Positions 45,074 through 56,030 of a stretch of DNA of 64,000 nt are shown here, piece by piece. This DNA comes from Calditrichia bacterium (GTDB taxonomy: Bacteria > Calditrichota > Calditrichia > RBG-13-44-9 > J075): the NCBI GenBank assembly GCA_028284905.1, contig JANQQU010000033.1, positions 160,408-224,407 on the forward strand, in the 5' to 3' direction. The notes below the pieces were generated by a model. It searched no databases. It saw only the letters and a program-made list of their open reading frames with translations, and had not been told where the DNA came from. Each line of letters starts with the position of its first letter. Positions within the stretch are counted from its first letter, which is position 1. The translations under genes and the position numbers were made by a program.

Positions 45074-45853
45074 ATGTCTTTTGACAAAAATGATGAATTT
45101 TATGTTGGATATTTATCCGAGGCGCCGGCCGGTGTTGCCGGTCTGATCAAAAAGGTCGTTATTGCTTTGCTCGCCCTGGCAGCCTTTATTGCTGTCTTGC
45201 TGGTTGTCAATCAATCGCCGTTTTATCCCAGTCTGTTCGAGTTTGGTACCTACCGCTCATTTGAAGGAGTGATCCAGGAGAAGCCCTATCCCACCCTGTT
45301 AGTAAAGCGACCCGGGGAAGCTGGTAAATTACCGGGTTTCTCCCAATATTACCTGGTTTCCTTCGGGAAATTCGGCGCGGCCGAAGCGGTGAAGGGGCTG
45401 GACGGTCAGCAGGTGACTCTGGAAGGCTCGCTAATATATCGCGATCAGCAAACGATGATTGAAATTGTTGATGGGAGTATTTCACAAGTCGAACGATCCA
45501 ATGGCGCCGCCGGATTATCAGTGGAAGGTGAAGGACAGAAACTCGGTAATTTTACCCTGACCGGCGAGATTGTTGATTCGAAATGTTTTTTAGGCGTCAT
45601 GAACCCTGGTAATTTAAAGCCGCACAAATCTTGTGCAATCCGCTGTATTAGCGGCGGCATCCCTCCGGTGTTTGCCGTGCAGGATAAAAACGGTATGACA
45701 AACTATTTCCTGCTTCTCTCCGCAGACGGCCAGTCAGTTAATCAGGATGTGCTGAAGCTAATCGCCGAGCCGGTCAAAATTAGCGGGGATGTTTATCAAT
45801 ATGGAAACCTGCTGGTGCTAAGGGCTGATCCGGAGAAATATGAGCTAATGTAA
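45074..45853 (+). CDS. Membrane protein with a conserved Cys/His extracytoplasmic domain
   Basis: A 259-residue protein with one membrane helix (about residues 25-46) and an extracytoplasmic OB-like domain. The C-terminal block GEIVDSKCFLGVMNPGNLKPH followed by KSCAIRCISGGIPP holds Cys171, His184, Cys187 and Cys191, a likely metal- or cluster-binding set. I recall this block in other FCB proteins, but no function. It is 78 bases after the Rieske fusion and probably the last gene of the operon. Confidence 0.78.
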   Translation: MSFDKNDEFYVGYLSEAPAGVAGLIKKVVIALLALAAFIAVLLVVNQSPFYPSLFEFGTYRSFEGVIQEKPYPTLLVKRPGEAGKLPGFSQYYLVSFGKFGAAEAVKGLDGQQVTLEGSLIYRDQQTMIEIVDGSISQVERSNGAAGLSVEGEGQKLGNFTLTGEIVDSKCFLGVMNPGNLKPHKSCAIRCISGGIPPVFAVQDKNGMTNYFLLLSADGQSVNQDVLKLIAEPVKISGDVYQYGNLLVLRADPEKYELM

Positions 45854-46115
45854 TTAAAATATCTGCCGATAATGTTTTTAAAGGCAACGGAAAAGCCTGC
45901 TAAATGATATGTGAATTCTATAACTTACACCACTTCCGGTAACAGCGAGCCGTACATCCCCAAACCCGGCGCTACACTTGTTACGAGAATATTGACAGCG
46001 TTCTAAGAAATGATTACACACCAACAGTGAGAAAAATATCACTAAAGAGCACTAGTTTCATAACACACTATTTTGTTTATAATTAGAGTATCTGAAGCTG
46101 CCTTGGAATTAAAGA

Positions 46116-46150
46116 AATAATCCAATCATTTGGATTATTGACTCTTTTTT
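46116..46150 (+). terminator. Terminator-like hairpin
   Basis: A perfect ten-base AT-rich stem (46116-46125 with 46130-46139), a TCAT loop and, five bases later, six T. It is about 260 bases after the redox operon and could end its transcript or a small RNA. Confidence 0.5.
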
Positions 46151-46530
46151 GATATTATATTCTCCTAAGAGAGGGCACCAAAACTACTTCTTTCTTGGAG
46201 TAAAATTTTAGAAAAAACATTCAAACTTACTGAATCGGGAATAGGTAAGCTAGATTGTAGTGCTGTGAGGGCAGCATCTAATTCGAACGAATGCATCGGA
46301 TTTGTTTTCTGTTTTAACAGTAACGACGGATTGGATCGGCAATCAGTTTAACTTATTTATTCCGGAGGGTTTTCTTTAAGTTGACCCAGGCTGGTGCCCA
46401 GCCCATTCCGAAATAAAACTTGTAGCAAAATTTTTCGTGTAAATTGTTTTAGTAAAACATTATTGTTCGTTTTAATTAATACTGTGGAGGTATTAAGCGA
46501 CAACAGTAATTAAAAGTACACTGTCCTATG

Positions 46531-46573
46531 GAGCCGCAACATCTGCTATCTCGTTTGATGCCAGATTAGGCTC
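46531..46573 (+). promoter_or_regulatory. Leader stem-loop before the AP2-like gene
   Basis: GAGCC (46531-46535) pairs with GGCTC (46569-46573) and ATCTG (46541-46545) with CAGAT (46562-46566), giving a two-step hairpin 40 bases before the start codon. No known riboswitch class is recognised. This is a tentative structure. Confidence 0.35.
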
Positions 46574-46613
46574 TGTTTACTCATTTATTAACCAAACAGG
46601 GAAGGTAAATCAA

Positions 46614-47150
46614 ATGAGAAACCCATTCAATGGCAAGAATCCTTTCGAGGATCTTGAGCTGTTCGATAAAAAGAAGTCTAATGGTCGAACGCAGAAATCG
46701 AAAGTGTCCTACAAGGGCATATCCCGGATTGACTCCGAGCATAACCATACCCATGGCTGGTATGTGCGTATTCGTCAAAACGGGAAAGTTAAATCCAAGT
46801 TTTTCAGCGATCGCAAATACGGTGGCATTGTAAAGGCGCTAATGAAGGCACGTCGTCATTATCGCAAAGAGATGCAAAATGTATTTACGGAAACGCTGGG
46901 TGAAGCGCCGGAAAAAATTCCGAATCGCGTCATTGTTACCAAAAACAAGAATAACAATACCGGCATCATCGGTGTACAGCGCATCGAACGGGAAAATCCC
47001 GGCGGCTCTACTTACCGGGCATTTCGGGTTTGCTGGACTGATCCTAACGGAAAAGCAAAAACGAAATTTTTCTCGATTAATAAGTTGGGAGAAGAAGCCG
47101 CATTTGCGCAGGCTTGTGAATATCGCAAAGAGAAATTATTGAGTGAGTAA
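46614..47150 (+). CDS. Protein with two AP2-like DNA-binding domains
   Basis: A 178-residue, strongly basic protein. Residues about 31-86 (YKGISRID, HGWYVRIRQNGKVKSKFFSD, ALMKARRHYRKEM) and about 115-176 (NTGIIGVQRIER, YRAFRVCWTDPNGKAKTKFFSI, AFAQACEYRKEKL) each show the AP2/ERF pattern: GI.GV.R, a three-strand sheet with W or F, then a helix. In bacteria AP2 domains usually accompany HNH endonucleases; none is here. It may be a DNA-binding regulator or a domesticated mobile-element protein. GGAAGG upstream supports the ATG. It is isolated between two large gaps. Confidence 0.78.
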   Translation: MRNPFNGKNPFEDLELFDKKKSNGRTQKSKVSYKGISRIDSEHNHTHGWYVRIRQNGKVKSKFFSDRKYGGIVKALMKARRHYRKEMQNVFTETLGEAPEKIPNRVIVTKNKNNNTGIIGVQRIERENPGGSTYRAFRVCWTDPNGKAKTKFFSINKLGEEAAFAQACEYRKEKLLSE

Positions 47151-47594
47151 TTCTCTGTAGCCGCTACTTTATGAGTTTTTAAAACGGCAGTTTTATAAAC
47201 TGCCGGAGAGATAATTTGCGTTTCGGGCTTTTCGCAATTATCCATTGATGTTTCAAACACGCTGGGCCGTATTGCGGTCCAGCATGGCATATTTTAATCC
47301 CCAAAATTTTAAGGCCTTTTTCTATAAGCAGTTGCTCGTTAGCTGTCCAGAACGATATAGTTGATATCGTTTCAGGGTGACGTGTCTCCGGTGAAAATAC
47401 CGTTCTGCTAGCGCTATTTTCTCACCTTTAACCGGAATCCCCCTTCTGATAGCTTCGTAATTTTTTTAAATCTTGCAATTCCAACCCTGTACTGTTAATA
47501 GTACAGCCATAATGACTTATTTTTGTTTTGCTTTTTGATACTTAGATGTTCTATCTTTTGTCTCACTTAAATTTTCATACGGGAGCATTTTAGC
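47151..47594. other. Non-coding region between AP2-like gene and accD
   Basis: About 440 bases without a gene. Hairpins occur at 47185-47205 (nine-base stem) and 47261-47283 (nine-base stem with one G-T pair), neither with a good T tail. A palindrome lies at 47487-47506. Confidence 0.45.
47487..47506 (+). promoter_or_regulatory. Palindrome overlapping a possible accD promoter
   Basis: CTGTACT-GTTAAT-AGTACAG is a perfect inverted repeat. A possible -35 (TTGCAA, 47473-47478) and a poor -10 (TAATAG, 47496-47501) are 17 bases apart, so the palindrome would cover the -10 box, as an operator might. This is inference. Confidence 0.35.
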
Positions 47595-48500
47595 ATGGAT
47601 TGGTTCAAGAGAAAAAAGGGGATTGGAGAGGATAGTGAGAAGAAAGCAATCCCGGATGGATTGTGGGTCAAATGTGACGGTTGCGGTGAGATAATCTACC
47701 GTCCGGAGTTAGAAAAAAACATGCATGTTTGCGGAAAATGTAATTTCCATTTCCGTATTACCAGTAAGGAATACATCGCGTACTATTTCGATGAAAATAG
47801 TTTTAAACCCTTCGATGAAAATATCAAACCAACGGATCCGTTGAAGTTCAAGGCGAAGAAACGCTACAGTGAGCAATTAAAAGCGGCGCAGAAGAAAACC
47901 GGCCTCAAAGATGCGGTTGTTACCGGAGAGGCGCTCATTGGCGGTAAACCAGTGGTTGCTGCCCTGATGGACTTTTCCTTTATCGGTGGCAGCATGGGAT
48001 CTGTGGTTGGGGAAAAAATTTCCCGGGCAATCGATAAGGCCCGCACCACAAAAACGCCGTTGCTGATTGTTTCCGCATCCGGCGGTGCGCGTATGATGGA
48101 AGGGGCGATCTCCCTGATGCAGCTGGCAAAAACCAGCGCCAAGTTGTCCCAACTGGCGGAAGAGGGCGTTCCTTATATATCAATCCTCACCGATCCGACG
48201 ACCGGTGGTACTACTGCCAGCTTCGCGATGCTCGGGGATATTAATGTATCCGAGCCCAATGCCCTGGTTGGTTTCGCCGGACAACGGGTGATCAAGCAAA
48301 CTATCGGACAGGATCTTCCCCAGGGATTTCAGAGCGCCGAGTTTGTCCAGGATCATGGCTTCATCGATATTATCATTCATCGACAGGAAATGCGCACTTC
48401 GCTGGCAAATATTTTCAGTCTGCTCTGGACCTATCCTGAAGAGGCGCCTGCAAAGAAAAGAACCCGAAGCCGGGCGAAGCAAACAACCGCTTCGGAGTAA
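47595..48500 (+). CDS. accD: Acetyl-CoA carboxylase carboxyltransferase subunit beta
   Basis: A 301-residue subunit of the cytoplasmic carboxyltransferase that makes malonyl-CoA for fatty acid synthesis. The N-terminal zinc ribbon has Cys27, Cys30, Cys46 and Cys49. The crotonase-type domain shows GARMMEGAISLMQ and DPTTGGTTASFAMLGDI. Length is normal for AccD. Its partner accA is not in the window. GGGAG nine bases upstream supports the ATG. surE follows after 45 bases. Confidence 0.97.
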   Translation: MDWFKRKKGIGEDSEKKAIPDGLWVKCDGCGEIIYRPELEKNMHVCGKCNFHFRITSKEYIAYYFDENSFKPFDENIKPTDPLKFKAKKRYSEQLKAAQKKTGLKDAVVTGEALIGGKPVVAALMDFSFIGGSMGSVVGEKISRAIDKARTTKTPLLIVSASGGARMMEGAISLMQLAKTSAKLSQLAEEGVPYISILTDPTTGGTTASFAMLGDINVSEPNALVGFAGQRVIKQTIGQDLPQGFQSAEFVQDHGFIDIIIHRQEMRTSLANIFSLLWTYPEEAPAKKRTRSRAKQTTASE

Positions 48501-48545
48501 GTAAAAGCACCGAACATTTCCCGCCAGGGAGTTACAGGAATACAA

Positions 48546-49319
48546 ATGACGAAGAAACCGAGAATTCTTGTCACAAATGATGACGGGATTTATTCCAGAG
48601 GAATTTTGGCGCTCTACACAGCCATGCAGCAACTCGGCGATGTTTATGTGGTGGCGCCGGATTCCGAGAAGAGCGCTGTGGGTCATGCCATCACACTCTC
48701 CGACCCGCTCCGGGTAATTACAGTCGAGCGGCAAGGTGAACACTTCGGCTGGGGGGTGAACGGCACGCCGGCAGACTGTGTCAAGATCGGTGTTAAAGCA
48801 ATTTTGGAATTTAAGCCGGACCTGATAGTTTCCGGTATCAATCAGGGCAGCAATACCGCTACGAATGTGATTTATTCCGGCACGGTGTCTGCAGCAACAG
48901 AAGGAGCGATCATGGGTATTCCATCGATCGCTTTTTCTTTAACCAGCTTTACCCATAGAGACTTTTCCCTCTCCGCGGACATCGCGACATTAATGGCAAA
49001 AAAAGTACTGCAAAACGGCCTCCCCCCGGATGTGTTGCTCAGTGTGAACATTCCGCCAATTTCCCGTGAGGAGCTAAAAGGTATTCGCATAACCCGCATG
49101 GGTAAAGGACGCTACGAAGAAGCCTTCGAAAAACGTGTTGATCCCGCCAATCGTACCTACTACTGGTTAAGCGGCACCAAGCTATTGCTGGACTCCGACG
49201 ATGATATCGACGAAGTAGCCATTACACACAACTATGTTTCCGTAACACCGCTACAATTTGATTTAACCGAGCAGTCGATGATCTCCCGCTTAAAAGATTG
49301 GCAATTATCACTCAAATAA
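48546..49319 (+). CDS. surE: 5'/3'-nucleotidase SurE
   Basis: A 257-residue cytoplasmic metal-dependent phosphatase acting on nucleoside monophosphates. The metal site is in ILVTNDDGIYSRG (Asn11, Asp12, Asp13), with the family blocks VVAPDSEKSAVGHAITL, VNGTPADCVKIG and VSGINQGSNTATNVIYSGTVSAA. AGGAA precedes the ATG. It follows accD and may share its transcript. A hairpin without a clean T run follows. Confidence 0.96.
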   Translation: MTKKPRILVTNDDGIYSRGILALYTAMQQLGDVYVVAPDSEKSAVGHAITLSDPLRVITVERQGEHFGWGVNGTPADCVKIGVKAILEFKPDLIVSGINQGSNTATNVIYSGTVSAATEGAIMGIPSIAFSLTSFTHRDFSLSADIATLMAKKVLQNGLPPDVLLSVNIPPISREELKGIRITRMGKGRYEEAFEKRVDPANRTYYWLSGTKLLLDSDDDIDEVAITHNYVSVTPLQFDLTEQSMISRLKDWQLSLK

Positions 49320-49338
49320 TATAGGTATTACTACTCTT

Positions 49339-49368
49339 CGGAAAACCGGTGGGCATTTCGGTTTTCCG
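49339..49368. terminator. Possible terminator after surE
   Basis: A perfect ten-base stem CGGAAAACCG (49339-49348) pairs with 49359-49368; the loop has ten bases and the following T content is weak. Confidence 0.45.
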
Positions 49369-49441
49369 CTATTGTATTTCATTATATCCCAATATCCCAA
49401 AGGGAAACGAAACATAATTTATAGAAGATACGGTCAGTGAA

Positions 49442-50977
49442 ATGGAAAAAGTATTAATACTGGACTTCGGTTCTCAATACACGCAGCTAATCGCCCGGAA
49501 AACCCGGGAGCTTCAGGTTTATTCGGAAATTCATCCTTATAATTTTCCGCTGGAGGATATCAAGGCGGATGCATCAATCAAAGCAATTATCCTCTCCGGT
49601 GGCCCGTCCAGTATTTATGCCGAAGGGGCGCCGCACTGTCATCCGGAAATTTTTCATCTTGGTTTACCAATATTAGGTATCTGTTATGGTTTGCAACATA
49701 TTGCCTACTCAATGAATGGAAAAGTACAGCCGGCAGAACGCCGGGAATATGGCCGTGCGATGCTGCAAACGGACCATGCGGACGATATTCTTGCCGGCCT
49801 CGATTCCCCCACCCAGGTCTGGATGAGCCATGGCGATCATTTAACCGAATTACCGGAAGGTTTCGAAGGGATCGCCCATACCGACAATTCTCCCATTTGC
49901 GCCATTCGCAATCAATCGAAAAAAATCTATGGGATTCAATTCCATCCGGAAGTGCATCACACCACCAAAGGCAAAACCATACTTCGAAATTTTCTCTTCA
50001 ATATCTGCGACTTTCGCGGCGACTGGTCCTCGGATTCCTTTATTGACAGCGCGATTGCCAGTATTCGTGAGACCGTCGGTAACGATAATGTGCTCTGTGC
50101 ATTGAGTGGCGGGGTAGATTCCAGCGTGCTCGCGGCACTGCTTCACCGGGCCATTGGAGATCAACTGCATTGCATGTTCATCGATACCGGTTTACTGCGC
50201 CGCAACGAAGCGGAAGAAGTGGCAGAAATATTTCAGCAGAAAATAGGGCTAAATTTGACGGTTGTCACCGCTGCGGACCGGTTCTTGCCTAGATTAAACA
50301 ACGTTACTGATCCGGAAGAGAAACGTAAAATTATTGGCAACGTTTTTATAGAGGTATTTGAAAAGGAAGCAGAGCAACTTGGTCAATTTCGGTTTTTAGC
50401 CCAAGGCACTCTGTATCCGGATGTTATCGAAAGTGTATCTTTTAAAGGCCCCTCGGCAACTATTAAATCCCACCACAATGTTGGCGGACTTCCAGAAAAA
50501 ATGAACTTTGAATTATTGGAACCATTTCGGGAACTGTTCAAGGATGAAGTAAGAGCAGTCGGACGTAAGCTGGGACTCCCCGAGCAAATTATCGGACGAC
50601 ACCCTTTTCCCGGCCCCGGCCTGGCAATCCGGGTCATCGGCGAAATTACCCCGAACCGTCTCGAAGTACTTCAACAGGCAGATAAAATTTATATCGATGC
50701 ATTAAAGTCCTCGGATCTTTACCAGGAAATATGGCAGGCATTTTGTGTATTATTACCGGTGCAAACTGTTGGCGTAATGGGCGATGAGCGCACTTACGAA
50801 AATGTGCTCGCATTACGTGCAGTTACCAGCACCGATGGCATGACAGCGGATTGGTACCCGCTGCCTTATAAATTTATGGCGTATGTTTCAAACAAGATTA
50901 TTAATGAAGTTAAAGGCGTTAACCGGGTGGTTTACGACATCAGTTCCAAACCGCCGGCGACCATCGAATGGGAGTAA
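49442..50977 (+). CDS. guaA: GMP synthase (glutamine-hydrolysing)
   Basis: A 511-residue cytoplasmic enzyme that converts XMP to GMP. The class I glutaminase domain has Cys81 (GICYGLQ) and the His168/Glu170 pair (FHPEV). The ATP pyrophosphatase P-loop SGGVDSS is at residues 222-228, and the C-terminal dimerisation domain ends in KPPATIEWE as expected. Full length. No strong ribosome binding site precedes the ATG. glmS starts 18 bases later, so two glutamine amidotransferases are likely co-transcribed. Confidence 0.98.
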   Translation: MEKVLILDFGSQYTQLIARKTRELQVYSEIHPYNFPLEDIKADASIKAIILSGGPSSIYAEGAPHCHPEIFHLGLPILGICYGLQHIAYSMNGKVQPAERREYGRAMLQTDHADDILAGLDSPTQVWMSHGDHLTELPEGFEGIAHTDNSPICAIRNQSKKIYGIQFHPEVHHTTKGKTILRNFLFNICDFRGDWSSDSFIDSAIASIRETVGNDNVLCALSGGVDSSVLAALLHRAIGDQLHCMFIDTGLLRRNEAEEVAEIFQQKIGLNLTVVTAADRFLPRLNNVTDPEEKRKIIGNVFIEVFEKEAEQLGQFRFLAQGTLYPDVIESVSFKGPSATIKSHHNVGGLPEKMNFELLEPFRELFKDEVRAVGRKLGLPEQIIGRHPFPGPGLAIRVIGEITPNRLEVLQQADKIYIDALKSSDLYQEIWQAFCVLLPVQTVGVMGDERTYENVLALRAVTSTDGMTADWYPLPYKFMAYVSNKIINEVKGVNRVVYDISSKPPATIEWE

Positions 50978-50995
50978 AACAAGGAGAGCTTTACT

Positions 50996-52828
<1,833 letters not shown>

Positions 52829-52849
52829 CCAACATTTTTTACCAACATT

Positions 52850-52912
52850 AATCCGTAGAGAAAATTCATGAATTTTCTCTACGGATTTGAATTTCCTCTA
52901 CGGATTTTTTTT
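52850..52912 (+). terminator. Terminator of glmS with a duplicated 3' arm
   Basis: The left arm AATCCGTAGAG (52850-52860) starts a perfect 38-base palindrome ending at 52887. A second copy of the right arm (CTCTACGGATT, 52896-52906) follows and leads into eight T (52905-52912). Either right arm can pair with the left arm. Confidence 0.87.
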
Positions 52913-53085
52913 ACCACCCGCATCCCTCACCAAATGGCATTATCATTCCCATTATCCATCAAATTTATCTTCGATTGCATTTGGCAAAAAAATATTGTAA
53001 ATGAGAAGGTTTTGGTATCTTTCCAACAATTTTTTCGTTAATCCTCGAGGTTGATACTCTTGATTAGAATAGTGAAAGGAGACTT

Positions 53086-54432
53086 ATGAAAAAGGGTTTG
53101 CTGATCGTATTGGTACTGCAGATTCTCATCGCGGCAGCGTTTGGCCGGGAAGCAGACAAAATTTTGCCCTATACGATTCATCAGAAGAAAATGGATAATG
53201 GTATGAATGTGGTAACGGTGCCTTATCCCAGTCCCGGATTGGCCGCGTTCTACATCGTGGTTCGTACCGGCTCTCGCAACGAAGTGGAAAAAGGCGTTAC
53301 CGGATTCGCACACTTTTTTGAGCACATGATGTTCCGTGGCACCGACAAATATTCATCCGATGAATATAGTGCCATTCTGAAATCTTTGGGGGCAGCAGCA
53401 AATGCGAATACTTCCAACGACCGCACCGAATATCATATGACCGGCAACGCCGAAAAGCTGGAAAAAATGTTCGAAGTTGAATCGGATCGTTTTCGTTACC
53501 TCAATTATTCCGAGCACGATTTTAAAACCGAAGCAGGCGCAGTAAAAGGCGAATATACAAACAGCACCGCCAGTCCTTACGCCAAGCTGCGGGAGAAAAT
53601 GCTCGACACCGCTTTTGATAAACACACCTACAAGCATACCACCATCGGTTTTTTTGAAGACATCGTCGATATGCCTAACCAGTATGAATATTCCAAGGAA
53701 TTTTTCAAACGTTATTATCGCCCGGAATATTGCACCATTCTTGTTGTTGGCGACGCGACCCCGGAAGAAGTATATGCACTTTCGGAAAAGTATTTTGGCG
53801 ATTGGGAAACCGGTAGTTACGTGGCAGACATTCCCGTAGAGCCGAAACAAACCGAGACTCGTTTTGCGCATTTTCAGAATGGTGGCGTACCTCCCTTTCT
53901 GCAACTGAACTATAAAGGCCCGGCCTTCAGCGATCAGGAAATCGATATGCCCGCACTTGACGTGCTTGCCACTATTCTCTTTTCCTCGACTTCCGATCTC
54001 TACAAGAAGCTGGTGATCGAAGAACAAAAGGCCCGCTTCATTGGCGGTGGTGCTTTCGACTCCCGCGATCCGAATTTGATCAGCATTTCCGCATCACTGA
54101 TCGACAAGGCGGACATGCAATATGTTAAGGATGAAGTACTCGCTGCTGTGGACAACGTTCGCCAAAACGGCGTTGATGCTGATTTGCTTGCGAAGACGAA
54201 ATCCAACCTGAAATACAGATTTGCAATGGGTATCGATAATCCCGATGCGATTGCTGGCTCTCTTAGCCATTACATCACCCTGACCGGCGACCCGGAATCG
54301 GTCAACCGCCTGTACGCCCTGTATGACAAGGTGAGCGTCGACGACTTGAAAATGGTCATCGATAAATATTTTGTGCCGACCGGTTTAACGATTGCGACGA
54401 TTTCCCCCGACAGTGAAGGAGGTGTAAAATGA
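53086..54432 (+). CDS. M16 family zinc metallopeptidase (active subunit)
   Basis: A 448-residue exported protein with a signal peptide (MKKGLLIVLVLQILIAAAFG). The inverted zinc motif HFFEH spans His76 to His80 (Glu79 is the catalytic base) and the third ligand is Glu156, 76 residues after His80, as in the family. It has two pitrilysin-type halves. Such proteins work as heterodimers with an inactive partner, supplied by the next gene. Substrate unknown. AAAGGAG precedes the ATG. Confidence 0.94.
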   Translation: MKKGLLIVLVLQILIAAAFGREADKILPYTIHQKKMDNGMNVVTVPYPSPGLAAFYIVVRTGSRNEVEKGVTGFAHFFEHMMFRGTDKYSSDEYSAILKSLGAAANANTSNDRTEYHMTGNAEKLEKMFEVESDRFRYLNYSEHDFKTEAGAVKGEYTNSTASPYAKLREKMLDTAFDKHTYKHTTIGFFEDIVDMPNQYEYSKEFFKRYYRPEYCTILVVGDATPEEVYALSEKYFGDWETGSYVADIPVEPKQTETRFAHFQNGGVPPFLQLNYKGPAFSDQEIDMPALDVLATILFSSTSDLYKKLVIEEQKARFIGGGAFDSRDPNLISISASLIDKADMQYVKDEVLAAVDNVRQNGVDADLLAKTKSNLKYRFAMGIDNPDAIAGSLSHYITLTGDPESVNRLYALYDKVSVDDLKMVIDKYFVPTGLTIATISPDSEGGVK

Positions 54433-55967
54433 AACGATTAATTCTAGCATGCTTATTCCTCGCAGGTAGCTTATTTGCCCAGGATATTGTGGAACTGAAA
54501 CAGCCGAATGCCAATAAAGTGGTTGTTAAACTGATGTTCCGTAATGGCTCTATTGCCGATCCCGCTGGTAAAGAAGGATTGACAGTCGCTACAGTTCAAA
54601 CAGTAATGCAAGGTGGATATGGCGATGTTTCCTACAGTGCCATTCAGGAAAAGTTATTCCCGATGGCTGCCGGATATTCCGCCTCGATAGATAAAGAAGT
54701 ATCTATTTTTACTTTTAGCGTTCACGTCGATTTTCTCGAAGAGTATTATCCGATTATGACCGGATTGATCCTTAATCCATCTTTCGAAGAAGGCGACTTC
54801 AACCGGGTGAAAATTAATCAGCAGAATTATGTTGACCAGGTAATTCGTGCCTCTTCGGACGAAGTATACAGCAAACGCGCCCTGGAAGACCTCCTCTTCC
54901 GTGGCACCAACTACCAGCATATGAAGCAAGGCAAGTCCGCTTCTGTAGAAACCATTACCCTTGATGATGTGAAAAATCATTACAAGCAGTATTTCACACG
55001 CACCAATCTGATGCTTGGCATCGCCGGTAATTACAGCGATGATTTTCTTAACAAGCTGCTAACGGACTTGAAAAAAGGTTTACCGAACAGCGACGCGATT
55101 CTGCCTCGCCCGGGGAAAGCAAATCAGCCCAATGGCATTGAGGTCGAAATTGTTGCTAAAGATAATGCTTTTGGTTCAGCGATTTTCACCGGTTTTCCCC
55201 TGAATCTTACTCGCTCCAGCGATGAATTTGCGGCATTAATGGTAGCGAATTCCTACCTTGGCGAACACCGCAAATCTTATGGTAAACTCTATCATAAAAT
55301 TCGTAAAATCCGTTCGATGAACTATGGCGATTATTCCTATATCGAGTGGTACGATAACGGTCATCGCTTTCAACTGCCGCCGGCAGGTGTACCGCGCTCA
55401 TCGAATTATTTTGCGCTCTGGATTCGTCCGGTGCAGATCGCCAAGCAGTTGAAGCAGCAATACGAAGAGTTGCAAAACATCGAAGTGGGACATGCCCATT
55501 TTGCCTTACGTCTCGCTTTACGGGAAATTGACAACCTGATCGCGAATGGTATTTCCGCTGAGGACTTCGAAGCGACCCGCACCTTTCTGCGCAGCTACAT
55601 TAAGCTTTATGCCCAAACACCGGCACAGCAGCTTGGCTACCTGATGGATTCCCAGTTCTATGGCCGCAGTGATTATCTGAAAGAGCTCGATGGCCTGTTG
55701 GCGAATCTAACCCTGGAACAGGTGAATGCCGCCATTAAGAAATACTGGCAGACCGAAAATATGTATATCACCATCATCACTGATAAGAGTGAAGCAGAAC
55801 CGCTGGCAAAAAGCCTGAAGGAAAATGCCGCTTCCCCGATGAGCTACTCGAATCTTGTGAAATCCGGCCTTCCTGAAGATGTGTTAAAGGAAGATGATGA
55901 GATTGCCGAATACAAACTGAATGTTACTTCCGTAAAGATTGTCGATTCCGCCAATACTTTTCAGTAA
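54429..55967 (+). CDS. M16 family protein without the zinc motif (partner subunit)
   Basis: A 512-residue exported protein (signal MKRLILACLFLAGSLFAQ). It has the M16 fold but no HxxEH (the place reads VATVQTVMQGG), so it should be inactive. It keeps the substrate-binding Arg/Tyr-type segment (SYGKLYHKIRKIRSMNYGDYSY). It overlaps the active subunit gene by four bases, the usual arrangement for heterodimeric M16B proteases. Confidence 0.92.
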   Translation: MKRLILACLFLAGSLFAQDIVELKQPNANKVVVKLMFRNGSIADPAGKEGLTVATVQTVMQGGYGDVSYSAIQEKLFPMAAGYSASIDKEVSIFTFSVHVDFLEEYYPIMTGLILNPSFEEGDFNRVKINQQNYVDQVIRASSDEVYSKRALEDLLFRGTNYQHMKQGKSASVETITLDDVKNHYKQYFTRTNLMLGIAGNYSDDFLNKLLTDLKKGLPNSDAILPRPGKANQPNGIEVEIVAKDNAFGSAIFTGFPLNLTRSSDEFAALMVANSYLGEHRKSYGKLYHKIRKIRSMNYGDYSYIEWYDNGHRFQLPPAGVPRSSNYFALWIRPVQIAKQLKQQYEELQNIEVGHAHFALRLALREIDNLIANGISAEDFEATRTFLRSYIKLYAQTPAQQLGYLMDSQFYGRSDYLKELDGLLANLTLEQVNAAIKKYWQTENMYITIITDKSEAEPLAKSLKENAASPMSYSNLVKSGLPEDVLKEDDEIAEYKLNVTSVKIVDSANTFQ

Positions 55968-55974
55968 GATTTTT

Positions 55975-56005
55975 TTGCGGCAGCAGTCAACGACTGCTGC
56001 CGCAA
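55975..56005. terminator. Hairpin between convergent genes
   Basis: A 14-base perfect stem (55975-55988 with 55992-56005) with a three-base loop separates the M16 pair from the minus-strand DUF2147 gene. A T run precedes rather than follows it on the plus strand, so termination efficiency is uncertain. Confidence 0.55.
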
Positions 56006-56030
56006 TATTTACTCCTCTCCCTTTGTGACG

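Larger units (their letters stand above)
45854..46613. other. Long non-coding region upstream of the AP2-like gene
   Basis: 760 bases with no supported gene, the largest gap in the window. It contains an AT-rich terminator-like hairpin (46116-46150), a segment similar to one upstream of the cytochrome peroxidase (46438-46472), and a two-tier stem (46531-46573) shortly before the AP2-like start. A small RNA or a long 5' leader is possible. Confidence 0.45.

Noticed and set aside
50978..50995. glmS ribozyme
   Set aside because: Only 18 bases separate guaA and glmS, far too short, and no conserved ribozyme core is seen.
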